A DNA stretch of 64,000 nt from CAG-303 sp034172985 (GCA_034172985.1 JAXFDY010000099.1:43744-107743); one strand, 5' to 3'; numbered from the stretch's first letter, positions 27,773 to 37,306 are shown. Numbers and translations: made by a program. The notes: generated by a model from the sequence alone, not told the origin.

Positions 27773-28999
27773 TTATATCTGAAACAATTTTTCCAGAGTA
27801 TCCTTATACTGGTTCTGCTCTTCCGGTGTTTCTAACTTTTTTAATTCTGCAATGGGTTCTTTTAATAATCTCCGGAATGCAGCATCTAATGTCCGTTTTA
27901 TAATCATCTGTTCTCTGGAACTCAATTCTATTTTTCGATTGAGATATTCAAAACTATCCTCTATGATTTCATCGCATTTCATTTGCAGGGACGCTATCGT
28001 GTCATCCACCCGTGCTGCCCCCATCCAGTTCATCGTATCTTCCACTGCCTGAATTATCATGCTAAGTCCCTGTTCTTTCAGGGCTTCTCTTTCTTTTCGA
28101 TTCTCCTGGACAACTTCATCCAATGTATCCAAATTAATCAATTTGCAGCGGGCATCCCTGCAGATTGCAGTATCAATATCCCTTGGAGCTGCAAGATCCA
28201 GAAAATACATATCTTTTCTTACTCGGCAGTATTCTTCCCGAATCACAAGATGCGGTGCCGAAGTAGCCGAAATTACAATATCACAATCTTCCATAATTTT
28301 ATATCTGTCCTCAAAATCTCCGATATGAATTTCCGGGAATTCTGTTTTCAGTTTTTTTGCATTTGATATAGTGCGATTACAGATTGTGATTTTTGAGGCA
28401 CCATATGCATAAACATACCGCAATGCCAGGGAAGCTGTCTGTCCGCTTCCCAGAACCAATACATTTTTGTCCTGTATGCCACACTCCTGCTGTAATTTGC
28501 GTATGCCTACATAACTGACAGATAAAGGAATCTCACTGATTTTTAATTCCGTCTTTATTTTTTTTGCACAAGTCACTGCATCCCTGACTATCTTATTCAA
28601 CTCTTTCCCGCTGTGGCCCATGGCTCTGGAAAAATCAATAGCATCTTTTAACTGCCCCAGAATCTGATCCTCACCAAGCACCTGGGATTCAAGACCTGCT
28701 GCCACACAAAACAGATAATTCATGGCATCTCTGTCCGACCCTGTATTCAGAGTATTTCTCAACTCGACATCAGGAAATAATTCCAGAAAAATATCTTTTA
28801 TGTGATCCTGTTTATCCTCTGAATCGTATAGATAATATATTTCACTGCGATTACAGGTTGCCAGCACCATACACTGACTGATACCGGCCTCTTCTGCTTT
28901 CTGAAAGACTTCCATTTTTCGACTGTCAGTGAACGCAGTTTTATCTCTTATGTCTAATCCTGCAGTTTTATAATTAATTCCACAATATCCTAATTTCAT
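27773..28999 (-). CDS. hemA: Glutamyl-tRNA reductase
   Basis: A protein of about 408 residues that reduces Glu-tRNA to glutamate-1-semialdehyde with NADPH, the first step of C5 tetrapyrrole synthesis. The nucleophilic Cys is in LATCNRSEIYY, and the NADPH domain has VLGSGQTASLAL. The start was set at ATG 28999, about 10 bases after AAAGGTGG; a GTG at 29014 lies inside that ribosome site and would add five residues. It sits between hemL and the fused hemC-cobA-hemD gene. Confidence 0.94.
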   Translation of the reverse strand: MKLGYCGINYKTAGLDIRDKTAFTDSRKMEVFQKAEEAGISQCMVLATCNRSEIYYLYDSEDKQDHIKDIFLELFPDVELRNTLNTGSDRDAMNYLFCVAAGLESQVLGEDQILGQLKDAIDFSRAMGHSGKELNKIVRDAVTCAKKIKTELKISEIPLSVSYVGIRKLQQECGIQDKNVLVLGSGQTASLALRYVYAYGASKITICNRTISNAKKLKTEFPEIHIGDFEDRYKIMEDCDIVISATSAPHLVIREEYCRVRKDMYFLDLAAPRDIDTAICRDARCKLINLDTLDEVVQENRKEREALKEQGLSMIIQAVEDTMNWMGAARVDDTIASLQMKCDEIIEDSFEYLNRKIELSSREQMIIKRTLDAAFRRLLKEPIAELKKLETPEEQNQYKDTLEKLFQI

Positions 29000-29017
29000 T
29001 TCTGTCTTTGCCACCTT

Positions 29018-30298
29018 TTATAAAACCTGTCTAAAATACTGCCCCATCACTTCACAGGTCGCTGCGATATCTTCTCTGCTATGGGCGTCTGATACAAACA
29101 TTGTCTCAAACTGTGACGGAGCCACATAGATTCCATGCTCCAGCAAATATCCAAAATAGTCCGCATACTTCTTTTTATCAGATGACACGGCACTTTCATA
29201 ATCATGCACATTCTCCTGTGTAAAGAAAATACTCATTAAAGAACCTACACGGTTGACCCAGACCCGGTCTGACGCGGCCTCTTTTACTGCCGCCTCCAGT
29301 TTGGCAGTCTTCTCATCCAAACGCCTGTAAATATCTGTATCTTCCATTAATATCCGAATCGTCTCTATACCCGCCGTAGTTGCAATTGGATTTCCTGAGA
29401 GCGTTCCTGCCTGATAGACAGGACCTGCCGGAGAAATCATATTCATAATCTCTCTTCTGCCACCATAAGCACCTACCGGAAGTCCTCCACCTACAATCTT
29501 CCCAAGCGTTGTCAAATCCGGCTTTATATGATAATACTCCTGTGCACCACCCAGTCCCAGACGAAATCCTGTAATTACTTCGTCAAATATCAAAAGGCTT
29601 CCATACTGTGTTGTAATATCCCGTAAAAATTCCAAAAATCCAGGCTGTGGCAATACCACGCCCATATTGGCAGCCACCGGCTCAACGATGACTGCAGCAA
29701 TATCAGAACCCTGTGCATCAAATAATTTTTTGACAGAATCCTCATCGTTGTATAATGCAATCAATGTATGTTTGGTAAAATCAGCAGGAACCCCTGCACT
29801 GTCAGGTACGGACGTTGTCAATGCAGCTGAACCTGCCTTGACTAGCAATCCGTCCGAATGTCCGTGATAACAGCCTTTAAATTTTACGATTTTGTCCCGT
29901 CCCGTATATCCTCTTGCCGCACGAATCGCACTCATCACTGCCTCTGTGCCGGAACAGACAAGACGACTCACCTCGATGGAAGGCATACATTCTGTTATTA
30001 ACTCAGCCAAAATCACTTCTTTTTCCGTGGGAGCACCATAAGTCAGGCCCTCAAGGCACGCTTCCCTGACCTTCTCAATTACGTTGGGATGTGCATGCCC
30101 TAAAATCCCCGGTCCCCAGGAACAGACATAGTCAATATATTCATTTTCATCTACATCTGTAATTCTATCTCCCTTTGCTGACTTTATAAATCTTGGAGTC
30201 AGTCCCACAGAACCAAATGCTCTCACAGGACTGTTCACTCCGCCGGGAATGATTTTTTTTGCCTTTTCAAATAATTCTTTTGAACGTGTATCTTCCAT
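29018..30298 (-). CDS. hemL: Glutamate-1-semialdehyde 2,1-aminomutase
   Basis: A 426-residue PLP enzyme that isomerises glutamate-1-semialdehyde to 5-aminolevulinate. Typical motifs are KIIPGGVNSPVRAF at the N-terminus, CSGTEAVMSAIRAARG, KFKGCYHGHSDG, IFDEVITGFR and the PLP lysine in LTTLGKIVGGGLPVGAYGG. Length is normal. It is 4 bases downstream of hemB and 18 bases upstream of the hemA ATG. Confidence 0.96.
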   Translation of the reverse strand: MEDTRSKELFEKAKKIIPGGVNSPVRAFGSVGLTPRFIKSAKGDRITDVDENEYIDYVCSWGPGILGHAHPNVIEKVREACLEGLTYGAPTEKEVILAELITECMPSIEVSRLVCSGTEAVMSAIRAARGYTGRDKIVKFKGCYHGHSDGLLVKAGSAALTTSVPDSAGVPADFTKHTLIALYNDEDSVKKLFDAQGSDIAAVIVEPVAANMGVVLPQPGFLEFLRDITTQYGSLLIFDEVITGFRLGLGGAQEYYHIKPDLTTLGKIVGGGLPVGAYGGRREIMNMISPAGPVYQAGTLSGNPIATTAGIETIRILMEDTDIYRRLDEKTAKLEAAVKEAASDRVWVNRVGSLMSIFFTQENVHDYESAVSSDKKKYADYFGYLLEHGIYVAPSQFETMFVSDAHSREDIAATCEVMGQYFRQVL

Positions 30299-30302
30299 CT
30301 GC

Positions 30303-31271
30303 CTACTCCATTTCCTTTATCCAGCCTGCTACATCCAATGCATGATATGTGATAATCATTTTTGCACCGGCTCTCTTGAAACCAACCATATTTTCCATAA
30401 CGATTTTCTTTTCATCTATCCAACCCTTTAAAGCAGCGGCTTTCACCATAGAATATTCCCCACTGACATTATATGCCACAACCGGAATATTATAATGGGT
30501 CGAGATATCTTTCATGATATCCATATATCCCAATGCCGGCTTTGCAATAATCAGATCAGCGCCTTCCTTTATATCTTCCTCCACCTCACGCAGTGCCTCC
30601 CGGCCATTTGCCGGATCCATCTGATACGTTTTCCTGTCTCCAAATCCCGGTGCTGAATGGGCAGCATCACGAAATGGGGAATAATAGCAGGATGCAAACT
30701 TTGCGCTATAAGACATGATGGGGATCTGGCTCATCCCCTCAGCATCCAATGCCTGACGAATAGCCGCCACTCTTTTATCCATCATATCACTGGGAGCCAC
30801 GATATCTGCTCCTGCTTTGGCATAGCTTACGGCAGCTTTTGCCAGAAGTGGCAGGGTTTCGTCATTTAAGATTTCTCCGTCTCTTACTAAACCGCAGTGG
30901 CCGTGAGATGTATATTCACAAAGACATACATCTGCGATAATTACTATGTCACTGTAATTTTTCCGAATAAAACGAATGGCCTGCTGCGTAATTCCATTCT
31001 CGTCATATGCTCCGCTTCCGACCTCATCTTTGTGCTTAGGAATTCCAAAAAGGAGTACCGCTTTTACTCCTGCATTTTTGACCCTGTCCATTTCCTCTGA
31101 AAGCCTGTCTATGGAATACTGACATATTCCCGGCATAGATTCAATCGGATGACATATATTGCTTCCCTCAATTACAAATATCGGATAAATCAGCTCATCA
31201 ACACGGATATGATTTTCTCTCACCATACTTCTGATGGCTTCATTTTTTCTTAGTCTTCTCATTCTGTCCAT
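30303..31271 (-). CDS. hemB: Porphobilinogen synthase (5-aminolevulinate dehydratase)
   Basis: A protein of about 322 residues that condenses two 5-aminolevulinate molecules. It has the zinc-type cysteine cluster DVCLCEYTSHGHCG, the first active-site lysine region SYSAKFASCYYSPFRDAA, and the Schiff-base lysine in LIIAKPALGYMDI. Start was set at ATG 31271 (MDRMRRLRKN), which matches family N-termini; a TTG at 31298 would add nine residues inside the upstream gene. It overlaps the siroheme gene by 13 bases. Confidence 0.94.
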   Translation of the reverse strand: MDRMRRLRKNEAIRSMVRENHIRVDELIYPIFVIEGSNICHPIESMPGICQYSIDRLSEEMDRVKNAGVKAVLLFGIPKHKDEVGSGAYDENGITQQAIRFIRKNYSDIVIIADVCLCEYTSHGHCGLVRDGEILNDETLPLLAKAAVSYAKAGADIVAPSDMMDKRVAAIRQALDAEGMSQIPIMSYSAKFASCYYSPFRDAAHSAPGFGDRKTYQMDPANGREALREVEEDIKEGADLIIAKPALGYMDIMKDISTHYNIPVVAYNVSGEYSMVKAAALKGWIDEKKIVMENMVGFKRAGAKMIITYHALDVAGWIKEME

Positions 31272-31891
31272 ATCTTTTCTTCTTTCTGTCCTTTCCAATC
31301 TTCCCGTTCCGGTATCTTACCGGTTGCAAGTGCCTGTTGCAACAGCCCCCGGTAAATTTCTTTTCTCTTTTCTTCCTCTGGAACCTGCATTTTTACTTCA
31401 GACCGGATACTTCCCAGAAAATCTGCCAGTTCACCAATAAAGGGCGTCAGATATTCTTTCCCTGCATTTTTTAAATATTGCGTAATCACCGGGCTCTGTC
31501 CTCCGCTCGAAAAGGCTCCTACTACATTGCCCTGCCGGATGTAGGAAGGGAATATAAACCCACAGTCTTCTGTCTGATCCACTGCGTTCACATATATCCC
31601 TCTCTTCTTACAGCTTACGGAAATTTCATGATTCAGAACGGTGTCATCTGTAGCTGCCACCACAAGAAATATTTCATCTAAGTCGTTTTCCAAAAAAGCG
31701 TTTTCCCTATAAGTAATGTGTGTATTTTGGCTGCATATTTCTTTGATTTCGCCGCAAATATCTTCTGCTACCACCTCTATTATAGCACCAAAATCCTGTA
31801 ATACCATCACTTTTCTTAGTGCAACTTTTCCCCCGCCTACAATCAGACATTTTTTATTCTCCAACTCTACAAACATGGGAAAATACGCCAT
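31259..31891 (-). CDS. Precorrin-2 dehydrogenase / siroheme synthase N-terminal type
   Basis: A 210-residue Met8p/CysG-N-like protein that oxidises precorrin-2 to sirohydrochlorin with NAD and may also insert iron. It has the Rossmann loop IVGGGKVALRK, the conserved NAVDQTEDCGFIFPS segment including the catalytic-type Asp, and AFSSGGQSPV. AAAGGTGG precedes the ATG. It opens the hem operon, which supports siroheme as the product. It follows pflA by only 35 bases with no visible terminator, so partial co-transcription is possible. Confidence 0.9.
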   Translation of the reverse strand: MAYFPMFVELENKKCLIVGGGKVALRKVMVLQDFGAIIEVVAEDICGEIKEICSQNTHITYRENAFLENDLDEIFLVVAATDDTVLNHEISVSCKKRGIYVNAVDQTEDCGFIFPSYIRQGNVVGAFSSGGQSPVITQYLKNAGKEYLTPFIGELADFLGSIRSEVKMQVPEEEKRKEIYRGLLQQALATGKIPEREDWKGQKEEKIWTE

Positions 31892-31926
31892 TCCATATCC
31901 ACCTTTCTCTTTTTGTGAGTGTAATC

Positions 31927-32697
31927 TTACTTCATGTATCCCGTATATGCGGCCGTATTCAGAATCGCATTCGCTCTGTCCACCTCTTCCTTTGTAGGAG
32001 GATTCACGCCTTTTAATGCATATTCCAGTCCCAGCTCATCCCATTTAAAAACGCCCAGCGTGTGATACGGAAGCACTTCAAACCTCTGTACGGTCTTTAA
32101 AGAACTGACAAATTCTCCCAGCTTCTTTAAATCTTCCTCATCATCTGTAACTCCCGGAACTAAGACATAACGAATCCACATATCTTTTCCATGTTCCGAG
32201 AGATATTGTGCCAGATCGAGAATATTTGCATTTGTCCATCCCGTCAGTTTTTTATGTTTTTCATCATTGATTTCTTTGATATCCAGCAAAAATAAATCTG
32301 TATATTCCATTAACTCATTAAATTTACTAAAATACGGCTCTTCTCTTGTAAATGGGTTTCCGGATGTATCCAGACAGGTATGAACTCTTTTTTTCTTGGC
32401 AATCTTAAATAATTCTGTCACAAACTCAGGCTGAAGAAGTGCCTCACCTCCGCTGACCGTAATACCGCCGTTCTTTCTCCAATAGGTTTTATAACGATAT
32501 GCCTTATCAAAAGCCTGTTGCGGAGTCATGTATTCTCCCCCATCCTTTGCCCATGTATCGGGATTATGACAATACTGACATCTCATGTGGCATCCTTTCA
32601 GAAAAAAGATATACCTGATACCAGGACCATCTACTGAACCAAAACTTTCGATGGAATGAACCAATCCTGTCATCTCTTTTTTTTCATTCTGTTCCAT
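31927..32697 (-). CDS. pflA: Pyruvate formate-lyase activating enzyme
   Basis: A 256-residue radical SAM enzyme that installs the glycyl radical on PflB under anaerobic conditions. The Fe-S motif CHMRCQYCHNPDTW and SVDGPGIRYI are diagnostic, and GGITVSGGEALLQ is the SAM-binding GGE motif. GGAGG precedes ATG 32697. It lies 135 bases after pflB, beyond a terminator hairpin, so its expression likely comes from read-through or processing. Confidence 0.96.
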   Translation of the reverse strand: MEQNEKKEMTGLVHSIESFGSVDGPGIRYIFFLKGCHMRCQYCHNPDTWAKDGGEYMTPQQAFDKAYRYKTYWRKNGGITVSGGEALLQPEFVTELFKIAKKKRVHTCLDTSGNPFTREEPYFSKFNELMEYTDLFLLDIKEINDEKHKKLTGWTNANILDLAQYLSEHGKDMWIRYVLVPGVTDDEEDLKKLGEFVSSLKTVQRFEVLPYHTLGVFKWDELGLEYALKGVNPPTKEEVDRANAILNTAAYTGYMK

Positions 32698-32756
32698 TTC
32701 TGTTTCCTCCTGTTATTGTTTTGTTAGGTATTTTCCAAATCATATGGATATTTTAA

Positions 32757-32795
32757 GAAAAGCAGGTAAAATATCTGCATAAATATTCTACCTGC
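32757..32795 (-). terminator. Hairpin terminator/attenuator between pflB and pflA
   Basis: A 13-bp stem with one G-T pair (32762-32774 with 32783-32795), 8-base loop, followed on the minus strand by TTTTCTT. The weak T tract suggests partial termination before pflA. Confidence 0.75.
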
Positions 32796-32832
32796 CCTCT
32801 GAGTTAACTATTCACTTTTATAGTCAATCATC

Positions 32833-35085
32833 TTATCTGTGATCATGGAATGTTCTTGAAATAACATCTCTCTGCTGTTCTGGTGTAAGATCAATAAACT
32901 TAACAGCATATCCTGATACACGGATAGTGAAGTTAGCATATTCCGGCTTCTCTGGATGAGCAACGATATCCTCTAATAATTCTCTGCCGAATACGTTTAC
33001 ATTGAGGTGATGAGCTCCCTGATCGAAGTATCCATCCATTACATTTACAAGATTCTCAATTCTCTCTGGTAAATCATGTCCTAATGCATCCGGATTCATG
33101 GACTGTGTATTGGAAATACCGTCTAATGCCCATGTATATGGAAGTTTAGCCGTTGAATTTAAGGATGCAACAAGTCCGTTCTGTTCTGCTCCGTAGCTTG
33201 GGTTAGCACCTGGTGCAAATGGAGCTCCAGCCTTACGTCCATCAGGAAGGGCACCTGTAGCCTTACCATAAACAACATTTGATGTGATTGTTAAGATTGA
33301 TGTTGTAGCCTCTGAATTTCTATAAGTATGTCTCTTCTTAATCTTTGATAAGAATGTCTTAAGAACCCATAAGCCGATTTCATCTGCTCTGTCATCATCA
33401 TTACCATATTTAGGGAAATCGCCCTCTACCTCGTAATCTACTACGATACCATCTTCGTTACGTATTGTCTTAACCTTTGCATACTTGATTGCTGATAAAG
33501 AGTCAATAACATGTGAAAATCCTGCGATACCTGTAGCGAATGTACGTCTTACATCTGTATCAATAAGAGCCATCTCAGCTGCTTCATAGTAATATTTATC
33601 ATGCATATACTGGATCAGATTCAGTGTATTTACATATAATCCAGCTAACCAGTCCATCATAACTTCATACTTCTTGATTACTTCATCATAATCAAGATAT
33701 TCAGATGTAATTGGCTGATACTGTGGTCCAACCTGTACAAATGACTTCTCATCCACACCACCATTGATAGCGTATAATAAGCATTTTGCAAGGTTTGCTC
33801 TTGCTCCGAAGAACTGCATTTCCTTACCTGTCTGTGTTGCAGATACGCAGCAGCAGATTGAATAATCATCGCCCCATACCGGCTTCATAACATCATCATT
33901 CTCATACTGGATTGAGCTTGTATTGATAGAAATCTTAGCAGCATATTTCTTGAATGTCTCTGGAAGAGCTGAGGAATATAATACTGTAAGGTTTGGTTCC
34001 GGTGAAGGTCCCATGTTTTCAAGTGTATGAAGGAATCTGAAGTCGTTCTTTGTAACCATGTGACGTCCGTCAACACCGATACCAGCAACTTCAAGTGTTG
34101 CCCATACAGGATCCCCTGAGAACAATTCATTGTATGATGGGATTCTTGCGAATTTAACCATTCTGAACTTCATAACCATATGGTCAATTAATTCCTGGGC
34201 TTCCTTCTCTGTGATTGTTCCGTTCTCTAAATCTCTCTGGATATAGATATCAAGGAATGTAGATACACGTCCTACTGACATTGCAGCACCATTCTGAGTC
34301 TTGATTGCAGCAAGGTATCCGAAGTATAACCACTGTACAGCTTCCTTTGCATTCTTAGCTGGCTGTGAAATATCATATCCATATACTTCTGCCATCTTCT
34401 TCATACCCTGTAAAGCTCTGATCTGATCTGCCAGTTCCTCTCTCTGACGGATAATATCATCTGTCATAGTACCATCGCCGCAATTAGCTTTATCCTTTTC
34501 CTTCTCCTCGATAAGGATATCGATACCATAAAGAGCTACTCTTCTGTAATCGCCCACGATACGTCCACGTCCGTAAGTATCTGGGAGACCTGTGATGATA
34601 TGGCTACGACGTGCAGCTCTGATTTCAGGTGTATAAGCATCGAATACACCCTGATTATGTGTTTTGTGGTACTCTGTAAAGATCTTGTGTAATTCAGGAT
34701 TTGGTGTATATCCATAATTTGTACAAGCTTCTTCTGCCATCTTAATACCACCGAATGGCATAAATGCTCTCTTTAAAGGCTTATCTGTCTGAAGACCTAC
34801 TATCTGTTCAAGATCCTTCATGGATTCATCAATATAACCTGGTCCATATGCTGTAAGGCCTGTAACAACTTCTGTTTCACACTCGAGTACGCCACCCTTA
34901 GCTCTTGCTTCCTTCTGAAGCTCCTGAAGTCTTCCCCAAAGCTTATCTGTAGCTTCTGTAGGTCCTTCCAGGAAGTCTTCATTACCATCATATGGTGTGT
35001 AGTTCTTCTGAATGAAATCTCTCACATTGATTTCTTCTTTCCAAAGTCTTCCTTCAAAACCGTTCCACTGTTCTCTCTCTAACAT
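32833..35085 (-). CDS. pflB: Formate C-acetyltransferase (pyruvate formate-lyase)
   Basis: A 750-residue glycyl radical enzyme converting pyruvate and CoA to acetyl-CoA and formate in fermentation. The catalytic cysteine pair is in SICCCVSATQTG (here three Cys in a row), followed by QFFGARANLAK and YAINGGVDEK. The C-terminal glycyl radical motif is RVSGYAVKFIDL. Codon use is strongly biased, as expected for an abundant protein. AAGGAGG lies 11 bases before ATG 35085. The promoter region carries a 25-base inverted repeat. Confidence 0.98.
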   Translation of the reverse strand: MLEREQWNGFEGRLWKEEINVRDFIQKNYTPYDGNEDFLEGPTEATDKLWGRLQELQKEARAKGGVLECETEVVTGLTAYGPGYIDESMKDLEQIVGLQTDKPLKRAFMPFGGIKMAEEACTNYGYTPNPELHKIFTEYHKTHNQGVFDAYTPEIRAARRSHIITGLPDTYGRGRIVGDYRRVALYGIDILIEEKEKDKANCGDGTMTDDIIRQREELADQIRALQGMKKMAEVYGYDISQPAKNAKEAVQWLYFGYLAAIKTQNGAAMSVGRVSTFLDIYIQRDLENGTITEKEAQELIDHMVMKFRMVKFARIPSYNELFSGDPVWATLEVAGIGVDGRHMVTKNDFRFLHTLENMGPSPEPNLTVLYSSALPETFKKYAAKISINTSSIQYENDDVMKPVWGDDYSICCCVSATQTGKEMQFFGARANLAKCLLYAINGGVDEKSFVQVGPQYQPITSEYLDYDEVIKKYEVMMDWLAGLYVNTLNLIQYMHDKYYYEAAEMALIDTDVRRTFATGIAGFSHVIDSLSAIKYAKVKTIRNEDGIVVDYEVEGDFPKYGNDDDRADEIGLWVLKTFLSKIKKRHTYRNSEATTSILTITSNVVYGKATGALPDGRKAGAPFAPGANPSYGAEQNGLVASLNSTAKLPYTWALDGISNTQSMNPDALGHDLPERIENLVNVMDGYFDQGAHHLNVNVFGRELLEDIVAHPEKPEYANFTIRVSGYAVKFIDLTPEQQRDVISRTFHDHR

Positions 35086-35130
35086 GTCTTTTTTATCCTC
35101 CTTGCATTAAATAGTATTTGTTTATATGTT

Positions 35131-35155
35131 GCATACAATGCTGTACATTGTATAC
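35131..35155. promoter_or_regulatory. Inverted repeat in the pflB leader (possible operator or RNA hairpin)
   Basis: GCATACAATG (35131-35140) and CATTGTATAC (35146-35155) form a 10-bp inverted repeat with one mismatch around 5 bases. The half-site TACAATG recurs at 35211-35217 just downstream of the pflB -10. The spacing suits a dimeric regulator, but I cannot name one. Confidence 0.45.
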
Positions 35156-35219
35156 ATCAATTACCAAGGTCGAAAATAATTTTTCATACCCGGTAACATG
35201 ATCTCTTGTTTACAATGTC

Positions 35220-35248
35220 ATAGTAACACTATCAGACCATAAAATCAA
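35220..35248 (-). promoter_or_regulatory. Promoter of pflB
   Basis: Minus strand: TTGATT (35248-35243), 17 bases, TACTAT (35225-35220) with a TG extended -10. The leader is about 125 bases. Confidence 0.65.
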
Positions 35249-35258
35249 GCGATTTATC

Positions 35259-35783
35259 TCAAGTACTAAAAGAAATACAAGATGCATGATTTACCTGTTT
35301 TTTCCTATATCTTCTGAAGTAATATTCCAGATTAAAATACGTCTGTTCTTCGCTTTCTTCTATCATTTCCCATGCTTCATCCTGCTCAAGATTTGGAAAA
35401 TATGCATCTGCCTGATAGGGATAATCAATGTAAGTAATCAATGCTTCATCGACATATGGAAGAAACTGGAGGTAGATACTTTCACCACCGATGATATAAA
35501 TATCCTCCGTATCAAAATCCTGTAATCTCTCCAGTGCTTCCTCCAGGGAATGAACAACAATACCATTTTTTAGTTTATAATTTTTATCTTTTGATAAAAT
35601 GATATTCGTTCGTTCTGCCAACGGAATCCCTCCCGGAAAACTCTCCAGTGTTTTTCTTCCCATTACTACTATGCCACCTGTAGTAATCATACGAAAATTT
35701 TTCATATCCTCCGGAATACTGACCAGCAGTTTATTCTGATATCCGATTCCCCATTTCCTGTCTACAGCCGCAATCATTTTCAT
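35259..35783 (-). CDS. folA: Dihydrofolate reductase
   Basis: A 174-residue DHFR that reduces dihydrofolate with NADPH. It shows AAVDRKWGIGYQNKLL, IPEDMKNFR with the substrate-binding acidic residue, VMGRKTLESFPGG, and IYIIGGESIY. The last dozen or so residues (after YRKKQ) go beyond the usual end. It begins 2 bases after the hflX stop; GGAGGG lies about 12 bases upstream. Nothing but the pflB promoter follows it. Confidence 0.93.
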   Translation of the reverse strand: MKMIAAVDRKWGIGYQNKLLVSIPEDMKNFRMITTGGIVVMGRKTLESFPGGIPLAERTNIILSKDKNYKLKNGIVVHSLEEALERLQDFDTEDIYIIGGESIYLQFLPYVDEALITYIDYPYQADAYFPNLEQDEAWEMIEESEEQTYFNLEYYFRRYRKKQVNHASCISFST

Positions 35784-35785
35784 AA

Positions 35786-37039
35786 CTATATTTTTCCCTC
35801 CAGTTCCTTAGGTATTGTTCCTTTCACCGATATGCCATTCTCTACATATTCTTCACTGAGCAGTTGCCCATACTGGCGTATCAGTTGTATCTTTCCTGCC
35901 TGATCATAAGGAATCACTTTTTCCACATAAACACTCTGCTCCCGAATAATCATTTCCAAAATCTCAGCCAGTTTTTCCAGACCTTTCCCCTGTTTTATTG
36001 AACCGCCTATGGTATAATCTGCTTTTAAATCTTTAAAAATACCATGGAAATCTTCCGGAAGTTTATCCTGCTTATTAAAAAAGGTAATCACAGGTTTATC
36101 TTTCACTCCCAGATTTTGTAATGTTTCATAAACAATCTCCATATGGGAATCCATTTGAGGATTAGAAGAATCTATCACATGCAGGATAATGTCCGCATAC
36201 TTGGCCTCTTCCAGTGTAGAGCGAAATGCATCAATTAAGTGATGAGGCAGCTTGCGGATAAATCCTACCGTATCTGTCAGAAGGATTTCCTGTCCACCGG
36301 GAAGCTTATAATTTCTTGTGGTGGGATCCAGTGTTGCAAATAGTTTGTCCTCCTCAAGAATTCCCGCATTTGTCATGGTATTTAACAGTGTAGATTTTCC
36401 CGCATTAGTATATCCGACAATCGCCACCACCGGAATAGGATTCTTCTTTCTTTTCTCCCTTGCCAGTTCTCTATGATTGGAAAGCTCATCTACTTCGCGC
36501 CGAAGTACTGCGATTCTGTCATTTATCAGTCGTCGGTCTATCTCCAGTTTTTTTTCACCCGGTCCTCTTGTACCAATACCTCCTCCCAGTCTTGACAGTG
36601 AACTGCGAAGTCCTACCAGTCTCGCTGCGCGATATTTTAACTGCGCCAATTCTACCTGAATTTTTCCTTCTTTTGTCGTTGCCCGCTTTGCAAAAATGTC
36701 CAGAATAATCAAAGTTCTGTCCATCACTTTTGTTCCCAGCTCCTGCTCCAGATTTTTTAACTGGGCCGGCGACAGTTCATCATCACATACAATACCTGTA
36801 GCTTCCAGCATCTCTATGGCATTTTTCAATTCTTCGATTTTGCCGGTTCCCACATAGGTACCCGGATGAATTTTATCACGATTCTGCACCATCCTGCCTG
36901 CTGTCTCAGCCCCGGCTGTAGCCACCAGCTCTGCCAGTTCATCCAAAGATTCATTGACCGCTGCCTCATCATCGCAATCATTCACAGCCACCAGAATCAC
37001 CCGTTCCTGCTGTTCCGTCATATCATACATTTTTTCCAT
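35786..37039 (-). CDS. hflX: Ribosome-associated GTPase HflX
   Basis: A 417-residue GTPase that binds and splits stalled 50S/70S ribosomes. The N-terminal nucleotide-binding HflX domain includes HPGTYVGTGKIEEL and LGGGIGTRGPGEKKLE. The G domain has GYTNAGKSTLLN (G1), DTVGFIRKLP (G3) and NKQDKL (G4). A helical linker lies between them. It is followed directly by folA. Its upstream region contains the palindromic element at 37078-37250. Confidence 0.96.
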   Translation of the reverse strand: MEKMYDMTEQQERVILVAVNDCDDEAAVNESLDELAELVATAGAETAGRMVQNRDKIHPGTYVGTGKIEELKNAIEMLEATGIVCDDELSPAQLKNLEQELGTKVMDRTLIILDIFAKRATTKEGKIQVELAQLKYRAARLVGLRSSLSRLGGGIGTRGPGEKKLEIDRRLINDRIAVLRREVDELSNHRELAREKRKKNPIPVVAIVGYTNAGKSTLLNTMTNAGILEEDKLFATLDPTTRNYKLPGGQEILLTDTVGFIRKLPHHLIDAFRSTLEEAKYADIILHVIDSSNPQMDSHMEIVYETLQNLGVKDKPVITFFNKQDKLPEDFHGIFKDLKADYTIGGSIKQGKGLEKLAEILEMIIREQSVYVEKVIPYDQAGKIQLIRQYGQLLSEEYVENGISVKGTIPKELEGKI

Positions 37040-37064
37040 ATTCCAACTCCCTTATATCTCAAAA

Positions 37065-37263
37065 ACTCCAGTATCATAGGCGTTTTGCGAAACTCTATAG
37101 AAAGAGGACTATATATCTATGTATTGCGACTTTGGGCGGACAAATCAGTTGAAATGTACGTCGAAGTCGAACAATTCAACTGATTTGTCCGAAACAACGG
37201 AGTGAGAATAGACATATAGTCCTCTTTCCATAGAGTTTTGCAAAACGCCTGACTCCTGTATCA
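37065..37263. repeat. MITE-like palindromic element with flanking direct repeats
   Basis: The core 37078-37250 is a 173-base imperfect palindrome. The outer arms 37078-37117 and 37211-37250 match at 37 of 40 positions, with all three mismatches compatible with G-U pairing. Inner arms 37137-37153 and 37175-37191 are a perfect 17-bp inverted repeat around a 21-base loop. The core is flanked by ACTCCAGTATCA (37065-37076) and ACTCCTGTATCA (37252-37263), a 12-base direct repeat with one mismatch. No open frame is present. The form suggests a non-autonomous transposon relic. Confidence 0.75.
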
Positions 37264-37265
37264 AA

Positions 37266-37306
37266 GAGGAAGGAATGGAACTTATAAAAAGTCCCATTCC
37301 TTCCTC
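37266..37306 (-). terminator. Strong hairpin after the YqeY-like gene
   Basis: A 13-bp perfect stem (37266-37278 with 37294-37306) lies 20 bases past the stop of the minus gene. The following T tract is weak (CTTTGAT), so termination efficiency is uncertain. Confidence 0.6.

Noticed and set aside
32833..35085. Horizontal transfer suggested by different codon use of pflB
   Set aside because: The bias fits very high expression of a core fermentation enzyme; family and context are native.
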